DNA of 64,000 nt from NCBI RefSeq assembly GCF_001267535.1, contig NZ_JRXE01000024.1:1-64000 (forward strand). The letters are read 5' to 3'. Below the pieces are notes generated by a model. It searched no databases and had not been told where the DNA came from. It saw only the letters and a list, made by a program, of their open reading frames with translations. This stretch comes from Winslowiella iniecta. GTDB lineage: Bacteria; Pseudomonadota; Gammaproteobacteria; Enterobacterales; Enterobacteriaceae. This document shows positions 38,534 to 49,166 of this stretch, one piece after another. Made by a program: the position numbers and the translations under genes. Position 1 is the first letter of the stretch. Every line of letters begins with the position of its first letter.

Positions 38534-38680
38534 GGTGCTGAGCTTCCTGGTGTATTCGGTGCGCAACCACGCACCTTAACGTGTTAACAGATAACGCCAT
38601 CGGTTAACGGTACTGATTAAATAACGGCAGTTGGTGCTGTTTCTTTAGCCGATTTTTTTCGGTCTTGATGAAACCATTTT

Positions 38681-39475
38681 TTAGTGTTGTAACGCTGCGC
38701 AGAGTTGCTCAGCGGCGAGAATAATACGCGGACCTGCACGGCTGAACCAGTCATCATTGATGGCAACGACCGGAACCGCCAGCTGTGGCTGCCAGAACTG
38801 TTTTACCGCTGTAATCTTTCCGGCGTCGCCAGCAATCACTATCGCTTGCGGATGGCGCATCAATACCTGCTCACGACTGACCTGTGGCCAGGGAACCTGA
38901 CTGTCGGCAAAAATATTGTCACCGCCACACAGCTGCACTATCTGGTTTTGTAAGGTTGCCTGTGAAGTGGTAAACAACGGTTGCAGCCCAAACTGTAAGA
39001 ACACCGTTTTACGTTGTGACTGCGCATAGCGCTGACGCAGGGCAGTAAAGCGCGCTTGCAAACGATCGGCATGTTGTTGTGCCAGCTGTGGATTGTTGCT
39101 CCACGGTTCAAGTTGCCGAATGGCAGCGATCACGGCATCAATGGTTTGCGGGTCGATCCAGACAATGTTCAGCCCTAACGCCTGCAACTGGGTAATCTGC
39201 CGCTGGAGATTGCCACCGCGCCATGCCAGCACCACATCCGGTTTTAGCGCCAGAATGCGCTCAATATTGATCCCTTGCCAGTTGGCAACCTGTTCGATCT
39301 GACGTGCGTCAGCGGGATAATCGGAGTACGCACTGACGGCAACCGGCGTAATACCTGCGGCAAAAGCCAGCTCGGTAAGATGAGGAGCCAGCGTAATCAC
39401 CCGCGGCGCGGTTGCTGCCAAGGCCGCAACAGGCAGCATCAGCAGCAACAGCAGGGTGTTAATCCACTTAGCCAC
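38681..39475 (-). CDS. btuF: Vitamin B12 periplasmic binding protein BtuF
   Basis: 264 residues from GTG 39475 (E. coli 266). A signal peptide ([20 protein letters not shown]) is followed by the class III binding fold: [30 protein letters not shown], and [18 protein letters not shown]. Hands cobalamin to BtuCD. It overlaps the end of mtnN by 8 bp, so it is probably translated by coupling. Confidence 0.95.
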   Translation of the reverse strand: MAKWINTLLLLLMLPVAALAATAPRVITLAPHLTELAFAAGITPVAVSAYSDYPADARQIEQVANWQGINIERILALKPDVVLAWRGGNLQRQITQLQALGLNIVWIDPQTIDAVIAAIRQLEPWSNNPQLAQQHADRLQARFTALRQRYAQSQRKTVFLQFGLQPLFTTSQATLQNQIVQLCGGDNIFADSQVPWPQVSREQVLMRHPQAIVIAGDAGKITAVKQFWQPQLAVPVVAINDDWFSRAGPRIILAAEQLCAALQH

Positions 39476-40163
39476 GCAGATTATTCAGCAGGGTTTCTAC
39501 CATCAGTGAAGATTGCTGAGCTGCCACCACCAGGAACTCATCAAAGCTCAGGTGAGATTCCTGATCGGCCACGTCTGAAATTGCGCGGATCACCACAAAT
39601 GGCGTGTTGAACTGATGGCAAACATGGCCGATAGCGGTCGCTTCCATTTCCACCGCAATCGCCTGTGGGAAAGCGCTGCGAATGCGTGCCAGCGGTTCAG
39701 CGCCGTTGATAAAGGCATCGCCGCTGACCACCAGGCCACGTACCGCGTTGAGATTAAGCTGGGCAATGCAGCTTTCTGCTGCGGCAATCAGTTTTTCGTC
39801 GGCAGTAAAGGCCGCCGGGCAACCGGCCATCTGGCCGAATTCATAACCGAATGCGGTGACGTCTGCATCGTGATAGCGCACTTCGTCTGAGACCACGATG
39901 TCGCCGACTTTTAGCGTCGGGGCCAGGCCGCCAGCGGAGCCGGTATTGATAACAAAGTCAGGTTTGCACAGCTCCAGCAGCAGTGCGGTACCCATCGCGG
40001 CAGATACTTTACCGATGCCTGATTTCAGCAGCGCAACCTCAACGCCGTTCAGTGTACCGGTATAGATTTCACAACCGGCCAGCGTCAGCGTTTGACGGTT
40101 TTCAATCTTGTCACGCAGCAGGGTAACTTCCTGCTCCATTGCCCCAATAATGCCTGCTTTCAT
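39468..40163 (-). CDS. mtnN: 5'-methylthioadenosine/S-adenosylhomocysteine nucleosidase
   Basis: 231 residues (E. coli 232). Cleaves adenine from MTA, SAH and 5'-deoxyadenosine; clears the by-product of spermidine synthesis (speE) and of any AHL synthesis. Motifs: [24 protein letters not shown], and [13 protein letters not shown] with catalytic Glu; ISDVADQES carries the catalytic Asp. Divergent from dgt, upstream of btuF. Confidence 0.97.
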   Translation of the reverse strand: MKAGIIGAMEQEVTLLRDKIENRQTLTLAGCEIYTGTLNGVEVALLKSGIGKVSAAMGTALLLELCKPDFVINTGSAGGLAPTLKVGDIVVSDEVRYHDADVTAFGYEFGQMAGCPAAFTADEKLIAAAESCIAQLNLNAVRGLVVSGDAFINGAEPLARIRSAFPQAIAVEMEATAIGHVCHQFNTPFVVIRAISDVADQESHLSFDEFLVVAAQQSSLMVETLLNNLRG

Positions 40164-40260
40164 AGTGATACTCGCTAATAGGGTGGAATTAATCGCTTAA
40201 AGTGATGCATAGTTTACCATGGTTGGATTGGATATATTCACGCATCAGGTGAGGGGATTT

Positions 40261-41754
40261 ATGGCAGAGATTAATTTCAGGAAGAAAATCAGTTTTCAGC
40301 GGCCATACAATAACCGCGACGAACCGGTCGGTGAATATAATATTACCCGCCACTTTGAAAGTGATCGTGGACGGATTATTAACTCTGCCGCCATTCGGCG
40401 CTTACAGCAGAAAACGCAGGTGTTTCCGCTGGAGCGTAATGCTGCCGTGCGTTCGCGCCTGACGCATTCGCTGGAGGTTCAGCAGACCGGCCGCTTTATC
40501 GCCAAAGAGATTATCGAGACGCTGAAATCGAGCGGAGGGCTGGAAAAATATGGCTTAGCCGATTTTGCCGGGGCGTTTGAAAGTCTGGTCGAGATGTCCT
40601 GCCTGTTGCATGACGTCGGTAATCCGCCGTTCGGCCACTTTGGCGAATCGGCGATAAACGACTGGTTTAATGACAATTTGCCCGCTGAACTGGTCGACGC
40701 GCAGGTCGCTGGTGTGTTCAATGATGAGCAGATGAAAGCCTTTCGTCAGCTGAATGATATGATCCGCCAGGATCTCTGTCATTTCGAAGGGAATGCGCAG
40801 GCTATCCGGCTGGTGCATACGCTGTTGCAACTGAATCTCACCTATTCTCAGGTCGCCTGTATTTTAAAATATACCGCCCCTGCCTGGTGGCAAGGCGATA
40901 AACCGGCGGAATTTACCACGCTGATGAAAAAGCCCGGTTTTTATCTGTCGGAGCAGGATTATATTGCTGAACTGCGAGCCGCCACCCAAATTGATGAGCA
41001 TCATCGTTATCCGCTGACATATATAATGGAAGCCGCCGACGATATCTCTTATTGCATTGCCGACCTGGATGATGCGGTGGAAAAAGATATCTTTACTGTC
41101 AAAGCGCTGTATGAATATCTGGAGCAGGCATGGGGTAAAGCAAAAAACGGGGATGCGTTTAGCCGCACCGTGGGTTATGCGTGGAAGTCGGCGAATGGCA
41201 ACGGGCGTTTTCGCAGTCAGAGCGATCAGTTTTTTATGTCGTTACGCGTTAGCGTACAGAATGTTTTAGTCAGTTACGCGGTGAAACGCTTTATTGAAAA
41301 TCTTGCCGCTATCTTTGCCGGAAACTTTAATCATGCATTGTTAGAGGATGACGGTGAGGAAGGGCGATTACTGGCGATTTTCAAAGCGGTGGCGCGTAAG
41401 CATGTGTTTAATCATGCGGAAGTGGAACAGCTGGAACTGCAGGGGTATCGGGTGATGAAGGGGCTGCTGGATATCTATAAACCCCTGCTGGAGCTAAATT
41501 ACGAAGATTTTACCACGCTGATGAATGACGACTTCCTTAAAGGCCGGCCAATTGAAACCCGGCTATTTCATAAACTTTCTGGTAAGCACCGGAAAGCCTA
41601 TCAGCAAAAAATGCGTGGCATTATTGTGGAACATAAGTATCAGCGTCTGTTATGGGAACGTTATTATCGCGCCCGCCTGATGCAGGATTATATCAGTGGC
41701 ATGACCGATCTGTATGCCTGGGATGAATATCGTCGGCTGATGGCGGTTGAATAA
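40261..41754 (+). CDS. dgt: Deoxyguanosine triphosphate triphosphohydrolase
   Basis: 497 residues from ATG 40261 (E. coli 505). HD-domain enzyme cleaving dGTP to deoxyguanosine and triphosphate. [11 protein letters not shown], the HD motif [18 protein letters not shown], and [20 protein letters not shown] hold the metal site. It ends [17 protein letters not shown] as in E. coli. The region around residues 135-160 is about 15 residues shorter than in E. coli. GAGGGG precedes the ATG. Confidence 0.96.
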   Translation: MAEINFRKKISFQRPYNNRDEPVGEYNITRHFESDRGRIINSAAIRRLQQKTQVFPLERNAAVRSRLTHSLEVQQTGRFIAKEIIETLKSSGGLEKYGLADFAGAFESLVEMSCLLHDVGNPPFGHFGESAINDWFNDNLPAELVDAQVAGVFNDEQMKAFRQLNDMIRQDLCHFEGNAQAIRLVHTLLQLNLTYSQVACILKYTAPAWWQGDKPAEFTTLMKKPGFYLSEQDYIAELRAATQIDEHHRYPLTYIMEAADDISYCIADLDDAVEKDIFTVKALYEYLEQAWGKAKNGDAFSRTVGYAWKSANGNGRFRSQSDQFFMSLRVSVQNVLVSYAVKRFIENLAAIFAGNFNHALLEDDGEEGRLLAIFKAVARKHVFNHAEVEQLELQGYRVMKGLLDIYKPLLELNYEDFTTLMNDDFLKGRPIETRLFHKLSGKHRKAYQQKMRGIIVEHKYQRLLWERYYRARLMQDYISGMTDLYAWDEYRRLMAVE

Positions 41755-41819
41755 GGTCGAGTTAATCCGATTTGTAAAGGCGAAGAATAATTTTTTACCA
41801 TTTCCAAACACTTAAACAT

Positions 41820-41847
41820 GAACTTCGCGCTAAAAACTTAATCTTAT
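41820..41847 (+). promoter_or_regulatory. degP: Sigma-E promoter of degP
   Basis: GAACTTC (41820-41826), 15 bp, then TCTTAT (41842-41847). It aligns base for base in spacing with the E. coli degP sigma-E promoter. A GTAAA at 41774-41778 might be one half of a CpxR box, but the second half is poor. Confidence 0.7.
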
Positions 41848-41900
41848 CATCGTGACCACAGCAATGGTCTGCATCATTGTCAGAGACGAGAAAACGATAA

Positions 41901-43346
41901 ATGAAAAAAACAACTTTAGTATTGAGCGCGCTGGCTCTGAGCCTGGGTATGGCGATGAATCCGGTAACCGCGTCGGCCGCTGAAACGGCCTCTTCTTCCA
42001 CCCAGCAATTGCCAAGCCTGGCACCGATGCTGGAAAAAGTCATGCCGTCGGTCGTCAGCATTAACGTTGAGGGCAGTACCACCGTGCGCACTCCGCGCTT
42101 ACCACAGCAATTCCAGCAGTTCTTTGGCGGGAATTCACCTTTCTGTCAGGACGGTTCACCTTTCCAGAACTCCCCGATGTGTCAGGGCGGCGGACAGAAT
42201 GGTCAGGACGGCCAGGATGGCAGCAATACACAGCAAGAGAAATTCCGTGCGCTTGGCTCCGGTGTGGTGATTGACGCGGCGAAAGGCTATGTGGTGACCA
42301 ATAACCACGTGGTGGATAACGCCACGAAAATCCAGGTACAGATTAGCGACGGGCGTAAATATGAAGCCAAAGTGATCGGTAAGGATCCGCGCTCCGATAT
42401 CGCCCTGATTCAGTTGCAGGACTTTAAAAATCTCACCGCCATCAAACTGGCAGACTCTGATGACCTGCGGGTTGGCGACTATACCGTTGCGATTGGTAAC
42501 CCGTACGGTCTGGGTGAAACAGTCACTTCGGGTATCGTGTCGGCACTGGGGCGTAGTGGCCTGAATGTCGAGAATTATGAAAACTTTATCCAGACCGATG
42601 CGGCAATTAACCGCGGTAACTCTGGCGGCGCATTGGTTAACCTGAACGGCGAGCTGATTGGTATCAACACCGCGATCCTTGCGCCGGACGGTGGCAATAT
42701 CGGTATCGGCTTTGCTATCCCGAGCAATATGGTGAAAAACCTGACCTCACAGATGGTGGAATATGGTCAGGTGAAACGAGGTGAGCTGGGAATCCTCGGT
42801 ACCGAGTTGAACTCCGAACTGGCGAAAGCGATGAAAGTCGACGCTCAGCGTGGTGCCTTTGTCAGTCAGGTAATGCCAAACTCATCCGCAGCTAAAGCCG
42901 GTATCAAAGCGGGCGATGTGATTGTCTCGCTCAACAAAAAACCAATTTCCAGCTTCTCAGCGCTGCGTGCGCAGGTGGGTACGCTGCCGGTAGGTTCGAA
43001 GATGGAACTTGGCCTGCTTCGTGATGGCAAGCCGGTGACGGTCAATGTTGAGCTGCAACAGAGTACGCAGACCAAAGTGGATTCCGGTACGATTTATACC
43101 GGTATCGAAGGTGCGGACCTGAGCAATATTGAGGTTAACGGACACAAAGGCGTCAAAGTCGACAGCGTGAAGCCGGGTACCGCAGCGGCACGAATCGGCC
43201 TGAAAAAGGATGATGTGATCCTTGGCGTTAATCAGCAGGCTGTCGCGAATCTGGGTGAATTACGTAAGATCCTCGATAGCAAGCCTTCAGTGCTGGCGCT
43301 GAATATTCAGCGTGGTGATACTTCCCTCTATCTGCTTATGCAGTAA
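41901..43346 (+). CDS. degP: Periplasmic serine endoprotease DegP (HtrA)
   Basis: 481 residues (E. coli 474). Periplasmic protease and chaperone for misfolded envelope proteins. A signal peptide ends ASA (about 26). The catalytic triad is His136 (VVTNNHVVDN), Asp166 (RSDIALI) and Ser241 (NRGNSGGALV). The long LA loop with two Cys and Gly/Gln/Asp repeats (about 80-112) distinguishes it from DegQ. Two PDZ domains follow (about 290-370 and 395-475). Expressed from a sigma-E promoter. Confidence 0.97.
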   Translation: MKKTTLVLSALALSLGMAMNPVTASAAETASSSTQQLPSLAPMLEKVMPSVVSINVEGSTTVRTPRLPQQFQQFFGGNSPFCQDGSPFQNSPMCQGGGQNGQDGQDGSNTQQEKFRALGSGVVIDAAKGYVVTNNHVVDNATKIQVQISDGRKYEAKVIGKDPRSDIALIQLQDFKNLTAIKLADSDDLRVGDYTVAIGNPYGLGETVTSGIVSALGRSGLNVENYENFIQTDAAINRGNSGGALVNLNGELIGINTAILAPDGGNIGIGFAIPSNMVKNLTSQMVEYGQVKRGELGILGTELNSELAKAMKVDAQRGAFVSQVMPNSSAAKAGIKAGDVIVSLNKKPISSFSALRAQVGTLPVGSKMELGLLRDGKPVTVNVELQQSTQTKVDSGTIYTGIEGADLSNIEVNGHKGVKVDSVKPGTAAARIGLKKDDVILGVNQQAVANLGELRKILDSKPSVLALNIQRGDTSLYLLMQ

Positions 43347-43532
43347 CTCCTGAACGTGTCGGTGCCTTGTGCACCGGCACGAATTCCTGCCCGGTTTCTC
43401 CCGCTTTTTCTGCCCCATTTGTGATAGCCACCGCAATTTTCGTCACTGCTGCACTGCTCTGTGCATCTGCACAATGTTTCGCGCCACTCTCCCGGCTATG
43501 CTGATTATCCCTATGCTTTGCAGGAGTGTTTG

Positions 43533-44690
43533 ATGGCCACCTATCATCTGGATGCACGTCTGGCCCAGGAGATCGTCGCACGTACCATGAAAATTATTGA
43601 CAGCAATGTCAACGTGATGGATGCGCGCGGCCGTATCGTCGGCAGCGGCGATCGTGAACGCATTGGGGAAATGCACGAGGGAGCCTTGCTGGCGCTTTCT
43701 CAGGCGCGGGTGGTGGATATCGATGATGCTGTGGCGAAACATCTGCATGGCGTGCGGCCGGGGATTAACCTGCCGCTGCGTATCGATGGCGATATTGTTG
43801 GCGTGATTGGCCTGACCGGCGATCCGCAGGCGCTGCGTCACTATGGTGAGCTGGTGTGCATGACCGCAGAGATGATGCTGGAGCAAGCTCGCTTACTGCA
43901 TATGCTGGCTCAGGACAGTCGTCTGCGTGAAGAGTTGGTCCTTAATCTGATTCGCAGTGAAACCTTGTCGCCCGCGCTAATGGACTGGGCGCAGCGGTTG
44001 GGAATTGACCTCCAGCAGCCGCGTGTGGTGGCGGTAGTGGAAGTGGACAGCGGCCAGCTCGGCGTGGATAGCGCGATGTCAGAGTTGCAGCAGTTACAAA
44101 CCCTGCTGACTACCCCGGAGCGCGATAATCTGATTGCGATTGTTTCCCTGACGGAAATGGTGGTGCTGAAACCGGCGTTGAATACCCATGGTCGCTACGA
44201 CCAGGAGGATCACCGGCGGCGGGTTGAGCAGCTGCTGTCGCGTATGAAAGAGAGCGGTCATTTGCGCATTCGCATCGCGTTGGGTAACTTTTTTACCGGT
44301 GAGGGCAACATTGCGCGATCCTACCGTACGGCGCACACTACCATGCTGGTGGGTAAGCAACGGATGCCTGAACAGCGTAGCTATTTCTATCAGGATCTGG
44401 TGCTGCCGGTGTTGCTGGATAGTTTGCGCGGGGGCTGGCAGGCTAATGAGCTGTCGCGTCCATTGGCTAAGTTAAAAACGCTGGATAATAACGGCCTGCT
44501 GCGTCGTACCCTGATTTCCTGGTTCAGCAATAATGTGCAGCCATCGGCGACGGCAAAAGCGCTGTTTATTCATCGAAATACGCTGGAGTATCGTCTGAAT
44601 CGTATTTCAGAACTGACCGGACTGAATCTGAGTAACTTTGATGATCGGCTGCTGCTGTATGTGGCATTGCAGCTGGATGAACAGCCGTAA
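43533..44690 (+). CDS. cdaR: Sugar diacid utilisation regulator CdaR
   Basis: 385 residues from ATG 43533 behind AGGAG, as in E. coli. Activates glucarate, galactarate and glycerate genes. N-terminal diacid-recognition domain (MARTM..IIDSNVNVMDARGRIVGSGDRERIGE-like opening, up to about 135), a middle GGDEF-like domain, and a C-terminal PucR-type helix-turn-helix (ALFIHRNTLEYRLNRISELTG). Its targets are not in this window. Confidence 0.96.
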   Translation: MATYHLDARLAQEIVARTMKIIDSNVNVMDARGRIVGSGDRERIGEMHEGALLALSQARVVDIDDAVAKHLHGVRPGINLPLRIDGDIVGVIGLTGDPQALRHYGELVCMTAEMMLEQARLLHMLAQDSRLREELVLNLIRSETLSPALMDWAQRLGIDLQQPRVVAVVEVDSGQLGVDSAMSELQQLQTLLTTPERDNLIAIVSLTEMVVLKPALNTHGRYDQEDHRRRVEQLLSRMKESGHLRIRIALGNFFTGEGNIARSYRTAHTTMLVGKQRMPEQRSYFYQDLVLPVLLDSLRGGWQANELSRPLAKLKTLDNNGLLRRTLISWFSNNVQPSATAKALFIHRNTLEYRLNRISELTGLNLSNFDDRLLLYVALQLDEQP

Positions 44691-44745
44691 CAGAGGTTTT
44701 AAATCGGCATTAAACGGGCGGAAAGGGTTCCGCCCGTGAGGGAAA

Positions 44746-45138
44746 TCAACGACCGTTGCGGGTCAATTTTTCCAGGTCAGATTCGATTTCGCTGATCTTG
44801 TTAGCGACCACACTTTCCAGATGACGCAGATCGTCGAGGATTTTACGTTTCAGATCGACTTCAACCTGATCGCGCTGACAAATCTGATCGAGCTCGTCGA
44901 TCACGTAACGCAGATTAGGGCTGATTTCCTGCACTTCTTTGTAACCCTGACCCATGCTGTCGCTGACGACTGTTTTACGCTGACGCGGATATTTAAACTT
45001 CACGCTCTTGGCGAAAAACTCACCTTTGTCTTTGCGGAAATAAATTTTCAGGATGTCGTTGTTGGCTTCCTGACGCAGGCTGTAGCGGTCAATGTCGCCA
45101 GGGTTAGCGATGCCCAGACTCTTCAAATTATCATACAT
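44746..45138 (-). CDS. yaeH: DUF3461 family protein YaeH
   Basis: 130 residues from ATG 45138 behind AAGGAAA (E. coli 128). Soluble, charged, helical: [43 protein letters not shown], then a C-terminal coiled region. Function unknown. The gene has a 340-bp upstream region with a near-consensus CRP site, so it may be under catabolite control. Confidence 0.94.
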   Translation of the reverse strand: MYDNLKSLGIANPGDIDRYSLRQEANNDILKIYFRKDKGEFFAKSVKFKYPRQRKTVVSDSMGQGYKEVQEISPNLRYVIDELDQICQRDQVEVDLKRKILDDLRHLESVVANKISEIESDLEKLTRNGR

Positions 45139-45438
45139 AACAATAGTTTCCTTTGTAAGTTGGTGTCGATCCGGCTGCGCGTCGTGAATACTGCGTTGTG
45201 CAGTGCTCGCAATCCTCATGGACTTTAGTCCACTGCGGTTGCTGCGCGCTTACGCCTTGTCTTCACTTAGCTCACTCGTCTCGTACTAATGCGAACAATG
45301 TGGTCGTATTAGTGAAAACGGGAGAAACAGTCACAGAGATGTTGGTGATTAACTGGCGCGGATTATCGCCTGAAATGTGAGCAAGATCACCTGTTAACCG
45401 CTGAGGCGCAACAGGTAATGAGACGGGGAAGTGTAAAG
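45139..45438. other. yaeH upstream region with CRP site and hairpin
   Basis: No gene seen. Contains TGGACT-TT-AGTCCA near 45216-45229, the inverted repeat ACTAATGCGA / TCGTATTAGT (45285-45294 with 45304-45313), and a CRP site. The stretch 45200-45265 resembles part of the tsf-pyrH gap (GCGCTTACGCCTTG versus TCGCTTGCGCCTTG). Confidence 0.5.
45373..45394 (-). promoter_or_regulatory. yaeH: Near-consensus CRP binding site
   Basis: AAATGTGA-GCAAGA-TCACCTGT: both half-sites TGTGA and TCACC fit the TGTGA-N6-TCACA consensus with one mismatch. It lies about 240 bp upstream of yaeH and 70 bp past the dapD terminator. Confidence 0.7.
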
Positions 45439-45467
45439 AAAAAATTACGGGCCACGGCAGTGGCCCG
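45439..45467 (-). terminator. Rho-independent terminator of dapD
   Basis: On the minus strand CGGGCCAC-TGCC-GTGGCCCG is followed by TAATTTTTTC, 12 bp past the dapD stop. Confidence 0.85.
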
Positions 45468-45479
45468 CAAGGGAGAATC

Positions 45480-46304
45480 TTAGTCGATGGTGCGCAGCAG
45501 TTCGTTGATGCCGGTTTTGCCGAGGGTTTTCGCGTCAACTTTCTTGACGATTACCGCGCAGTAAAGGCTGTAGCTGCCGTCTTTTGATGGCAGGTTACCG
45601 GAGACAACCACTGAACCCGCTGGTACGCGGCCGTAATGCACTTCGCCGGTTTCGCGGTCGTAGATTTTGGTGCTCTGACCGATATACACGCCCATTGAGA
45701 TCACTGAGCCTTCTTCAACAATCACGCCTTCCACGATTTCAGAGCGTGCGCCGATAAAGCAGTTATCTTCGATGATGGTTGGGTTCGCCTGTAATGGCTC
45801 CAGAACACCACCGATACCCACGCCACCAGACAGGTGAACGTTTTTACCAATCTGCGCGCAAGAACCAACGGTTGCCCAGGTATCAACCATCGAGCCTTCA
45901 TCAACGTAAGCGCCGATGTTGACGTAAGAAGGCATCAGCACGGTATTGCGGGCGATAAATGCGCCCTGACGAACCGCGGCAGGTGGCACAACGCGGAAAC
46001 CTTCTTTCTTAAAGCGCGCATCGTCGTAGTCGGCAAATTTCATCGGCACTTTGTCGTAATAACGACTTTCAGCGCCATCAATCACCTGATTGTCATTGAT
46101 GCGGAACGACAGCAGTACCGCCTTCTTCAGCCACTGATGTGTCACCCACTCACCGTCAATCTTTTCAGCAACGCGCAGCGCGCCGCTGTCCAGCAGGCTG
46201 ATCACCTGATTTACGGCTTCACGGGTTACGGTATCAGCGTTAGCTGGTGTAATGTCGGCACGGCGCTCGAAGGCCGCTTCAATAACACTCTGTAATTGTT
46301 GCAT
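45480..46304 (-). CDS. dapD: Tetrahydrodipicolinate N-succinyltransferase
   Basis: 274 residues, same as E. coli. Succinylates tetrahydrodipicolinate with succinyl-CoA in the lysine/diaminopimelate pathway. The left-handed beta-helix hexapeptide region ([35 protein letters not shown]) follows an alpha-helical N-terminal domain. Transcribed with or after glnD, with a structured gap between. Confidence 0.98.
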   Translation of the reverse strand: MQQLQSVIEAAFERRADITPANADTVTREAVNQVISLLDSGALRVAEKIDGEWVTHQWLKKAVLLSFRINDNQVIDGAESRYYDKVPMKFADYDDARFKKEGFRVVPPAAVRQGAFIARNTVLMPSYVNIGAYVDEGSMVDTWATVGSCAQIGKNVHLSGGVGIGGVLEPLQANPTIIEDNCFIGARSEIVEGVIVEEGSVISMGVYIGQSTKIYDRETGEVHYGRVPAGSVVVSGNLPSKDGSYSLYCAVIVKKVDAKTLGKTGINELLRTID

Positions 46305-46332
46305 TAAGTTACTTTTCCTGTATCAATTAAAT

Positions 46333-46398
46333 CGCAGGGGAGCCGCTGCGGCTCCCGGTGCCTTTTTACGGCACGGACGATAAAACGCCGCCCCTGCG
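46333..46398. repeat. Branched palindromic element between glnD and dapD
   Basis: Outer arms CGCAGGGG (46333-46340) and CCCCTGCG (46391-46398) enclose GGGAGCCG-CTG-CGGCTCCC (46338-46356) and GTGCC/GGCAC (46358-46374). The right end (reverse complement CGCAGGGGCGGCGTT) is identical over 15 nt to 54039-54053 before dxr, so this is a REP-like repeat. Confidence 0.6.
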
Positions 46399-46420
46399 CA
46401 TGGTAAAAAACAAATCTTCG

Positions 46421-49075
46421 TCACACTTTATCGTTTGGATTAAGTGCCTCTGTCAACCGTTGTTGCAACACATCGCGTAATTCGGCATCAAGTGCGCGAC
46501 GATCGCTGTTTGCCAGAATAAATAAATCCTCAACCCGCTCGCCGATGGTGCTAATTCTGGCTCCGTGCAGCGACACGCCCAGGTCAGAGAACACTTCGCC
46601 AACGCGGGCCAGCAGGCCCGGCTGATCAAGCGCCACCAGTTCAAGATAAGTGCGGCGATCGGTATGGGTCGGTAAGAAATTGACTGCGGTCTCGACATTA
46701 AAGTGTTTCAGCCTCGCCGCCTGTCGGCGGGTGCGCGGCGGTACCCAACGGGTCTGGGTAATCGCCTGCTCCAGCGCCTGGCTAATCATCAGGTGGCGAT
46801 CCGGTGACAGCGGGCTGCCATCCGGCTCCAGCACGATAAAGGTGTCCATCGCCATACCGTCACGGCTGGTAAAAATCTGTGCATCGTGCACGCTGAGGTT
46901 GCGACGATCCAGCTCACCGGCAACCGCCGCAAACAGGTAAGGGCGGTCCGGGCTCCAGATAAAGATTTCGGTGCCGCCGCGTGTGGCTTGCGGACTGACC
47001 AGTACCAGCGGCTGTTTCAGATCGTGATTCATCAGATGGCGCGCATGCCAGGCCAGCTGATTCGGCGTATGACGCAGGAAGTAGTCGGCACGACAGCGGC
47101 CCCAAATCTGATGCAGCGCTTCTTCATCAATATTATCCATGCGCAGCAGCGCCAGCGCCTGTAAGCGGTGATGACGCACACGTTCGCGTAGATCCGGACT
47201 GTTTTCCATACCGCGACGCAGCTGTTTTTCCGTGGCGAAAAACAGTTCGCGCAACAGACTCTGCTTCCAGCTGTTCCACAGATTTTCATTGGTCGCACAG
47301 ATATCGGCCACCGTCAGGCACACCAGATAGCGCAGACGGTTTTCATTCTGCATCACCTCGGCGAACTGCTGAATAACGCCAGGATCCTGAATATCACGGC
47401 GCTGCGCGGTGACGGACATCAGCAAGTGATGGCGTACCAGCCAGGCAACCAATTGGGTCTCGCGCGAGTTCAGACCGTGCATTTCGGCAAACTCCAGCGC
47501 ATCCTGCGCCCCTAAAATCGAGTGGTCGCCGCCACGCCCTTTGGCGATATCATGAAACAGCGCCGCCATCAGCAGCAGTTCAAGCTGCGGCAGGCGCGGC
47601 CAGAGTTCGACGCACAGCGGATGTCGCGGGCGGGTGCTCTCATCGGCAAAGCTTTCCAGCTTTTGCAGCACGCGAATGGTGTGTTCATCGACGGTATAAG
47701 CATGAAACAGGTCAAACTGCATCTGCCCGACGATATTGCCCCACTGCGGCATATAGGCCCAGAGTACACTGTGACGATGCATCGGCAACAGCGCCCGGCT
47801 GACCGCACCAGGATGGCGCAATATGGCGAGAAATAGCTGACGTGCTTCCGGAATGGTACACAGTGGCTCTTTAAGATTACGGCGGGCGTGGCGCAGCTGG
47901 CGTAAGGTGGTCGAATAGATGCCGCTGATATTTTGATTGCGCACCATGGTGTAAAACATGCGCATAATCGCTTCCGGCTGACGTTCAAACAGCGTCTCGT
48001 CGCGCAGATCGATCAATGTGCCGCGCAACTGGAAGTCATCATCAATCGCCCGCGGTTTTTCATCCGGGCCCAGTGCCAGAATCGCTTCGTCAAACAGCTG
48101 CAACAGCATCTGATTCAGTTCACTGATGCGACGGGTGACGCGATAAAAATCTTTCATCATGCGTTCTACCGGCTCGTTGCCTTCACCCTGATAATTCAGG
48201 CGTTGAGCGACATTCAGCTGGCGGTCGAACAGCAGGCGGTTGTCATAGCGCGGTAATGACAGGTGCAGCGCAAAGCGCATACGCCATAACAGGCTCTGAC
48301 ACTCGTTTAGTTCATTACGTTCGGCCTCGGTTAAAAAACCAAATCCGACCATTTCGTCCAGCGAGGTGGCACCAAAATGCCGCCGGGCGACCCACAACAA
48401 CGTGTGAATATCGCGCAGGCCGCCGGGGCTGCTTTTAATGTCTGGTTCGAGGTTATAACTGGTGCCGTGATAGCGTTTATGGCGCTCTTTTTGCTCTTCC
48501 AGTTTGGCAGCGAAAAAGCAGGAAGAGGGCCAGAAGCCGTCGCTGAAAACATTCTTCTGTAATTCGAGGAACAGCGCGACATCACCGATCAGCATGCGCG
48601 ATTCAATCAGGTTGGTCGCCACGGTCAGGTCAGAAAGCCCTTCCAGCAGGCACTCTTCCAGCGTGCGCACGCTGTGACCCACTTCCAGTTTCAGATCCCA
48701 CATGAGCGTCAGCAGCTCGCCGGTGCGCTGTGCCGCCTGTTCTGACAGCGGTTTGCGGCTAAGAATCAGCACATCTATATCAGAAAGCGGATGCAGCTCA
48801 CCGCGACCATAGCCGCCGACGGCAACCAGCGCGATATCGCTCATCGCTTCGAAGCCATAAAAACGCCATAGCCGACGCAACAGACGATCGATAAACAGGG
48901 TGCGGGCGTCAATCAACGCTTCTGCATTTTCACCGGCGTCAAAGGCATCAGCCAGCTGTTGCTGAAAGGCATCCAGATGCTGTCTCAGTGTCTCGCGGGT
49001 GAGTTGTTTATCATCCCACCAGGCGGGGGAGTCTGACAGTCCGATATTCACTTTTTCCGTCACGCTATTGCTCAT
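46421..49075 (-). CDS. glnD: Bifunctional uridylyltransferase/uridylyl-removing enzyme GlnD
   Basis: 884 residues from ATG 49075 (E. coli 890), behind AGGAG. An ATG at 49111 is rejected because it lies in the map terminator. Senses glutamine and uridylylates or de-uridylylates the PII proteins. Nucleotidyltransferase motif [19 protein letters not shown] (about 85-105), HD domain [15 protein letters not shown], and two C-terminal ACT domains (about 700-780 and 805-884) are present. Confidence 0.97.
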   Translation of the reverse strand: MSNSVTEKVNIGLSDSPAWWDDKQLTRETLRQHLDAFQQQLADAFDAGENAEALIDARTLFIDRLLRRLWRFYGFEAMSDIALVAVGGYGRGELHPLSDIDVLILSRKPLSEQAAQRTGELLTLMWDLKLEVGHSVRTLEECLLEGLSDLTVATNLIESRMLIGDVALFLELQKNVFSDGFWPSSCFFAAKLEEQKERHKRYHGTSYNLEPDIKSSPGGLRDIHTLLWVARRHFGATSLDEMVGFGFLTEAERNELNECQSLLWRMRFALHLSLPRYDNRLLFDRQLNVAQRLNYQGEGNEPVERMMKDFYRVTRRISELNQMLLQLFDEAILALGPDEKPRAIDDDFQLRGTLIDLRDETLFERQPEAIMRMFYTMVRNQNISGIYSTTLRQLRHARRNLKEPLCTIPEARQLFLAILRHPGAVSRALLPMHRHSVLWAYMPQWGNIVGQMQFDLFHAYTVDEHTIRVLQKLESFADESTRPRHPLCVELWPRLPQLELLLMAALFHDIAKGRGGDHSILGAQDALEFAEMHGLNSRETQLVAWLVRHHLLMSVTAQRRDIQDPGVIQQFAEVMQNENRLRYLVCLTVADICATNENLWNSWKQSLLRELFFATEKQLRRGMENSPDLRERVRHHRLQALALLRMDNIDEEALHQIWGRCRADYFLRHTPNQLAWHARHLMNHDLKQPLVLVSPQATRGGTEIFIWSPDRPYLFAAVAGELDRRNLSVHDAQIFTSRDGMAMDTFIVLEPDGSPLSPDRHLMISQALEQAITQTRWVPPRTRRQAARLKHFNVETAVNFLPTHTDRRTYLELVALDQPGLLARVGEVFSDLGVSLHGARISTIGERVEDLFILANSDRRALDAELRDVLQQRLTEALNPNDKV

Positions 49076-49111
49076 CTGCGCTCTCTCCTGGCGATTAGCT
49101 TTATCAGACAT

Positions 49112-49136
49112 AAAAAAAGCCGGCTACAGAGCCGGC
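49112..49136 (-). terminator. Rho-independent terminator of map
   Basis: On the minus strand GCCGGCT-CTGT-AGCCGGC is followed by seven T, 30 bp after map and directly before glnD. Confidence 0.9.
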
Positions 49137-49166
49137 CTTAATTAACGCAAGGAAATGAAGGGCCTG

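Noticed and set aside
49076-49111. Upstream ATG for glnD
   Set aside because: It lies at the U-tract of the map terminator; ATG 49075 has AGGAG and fits the family length.
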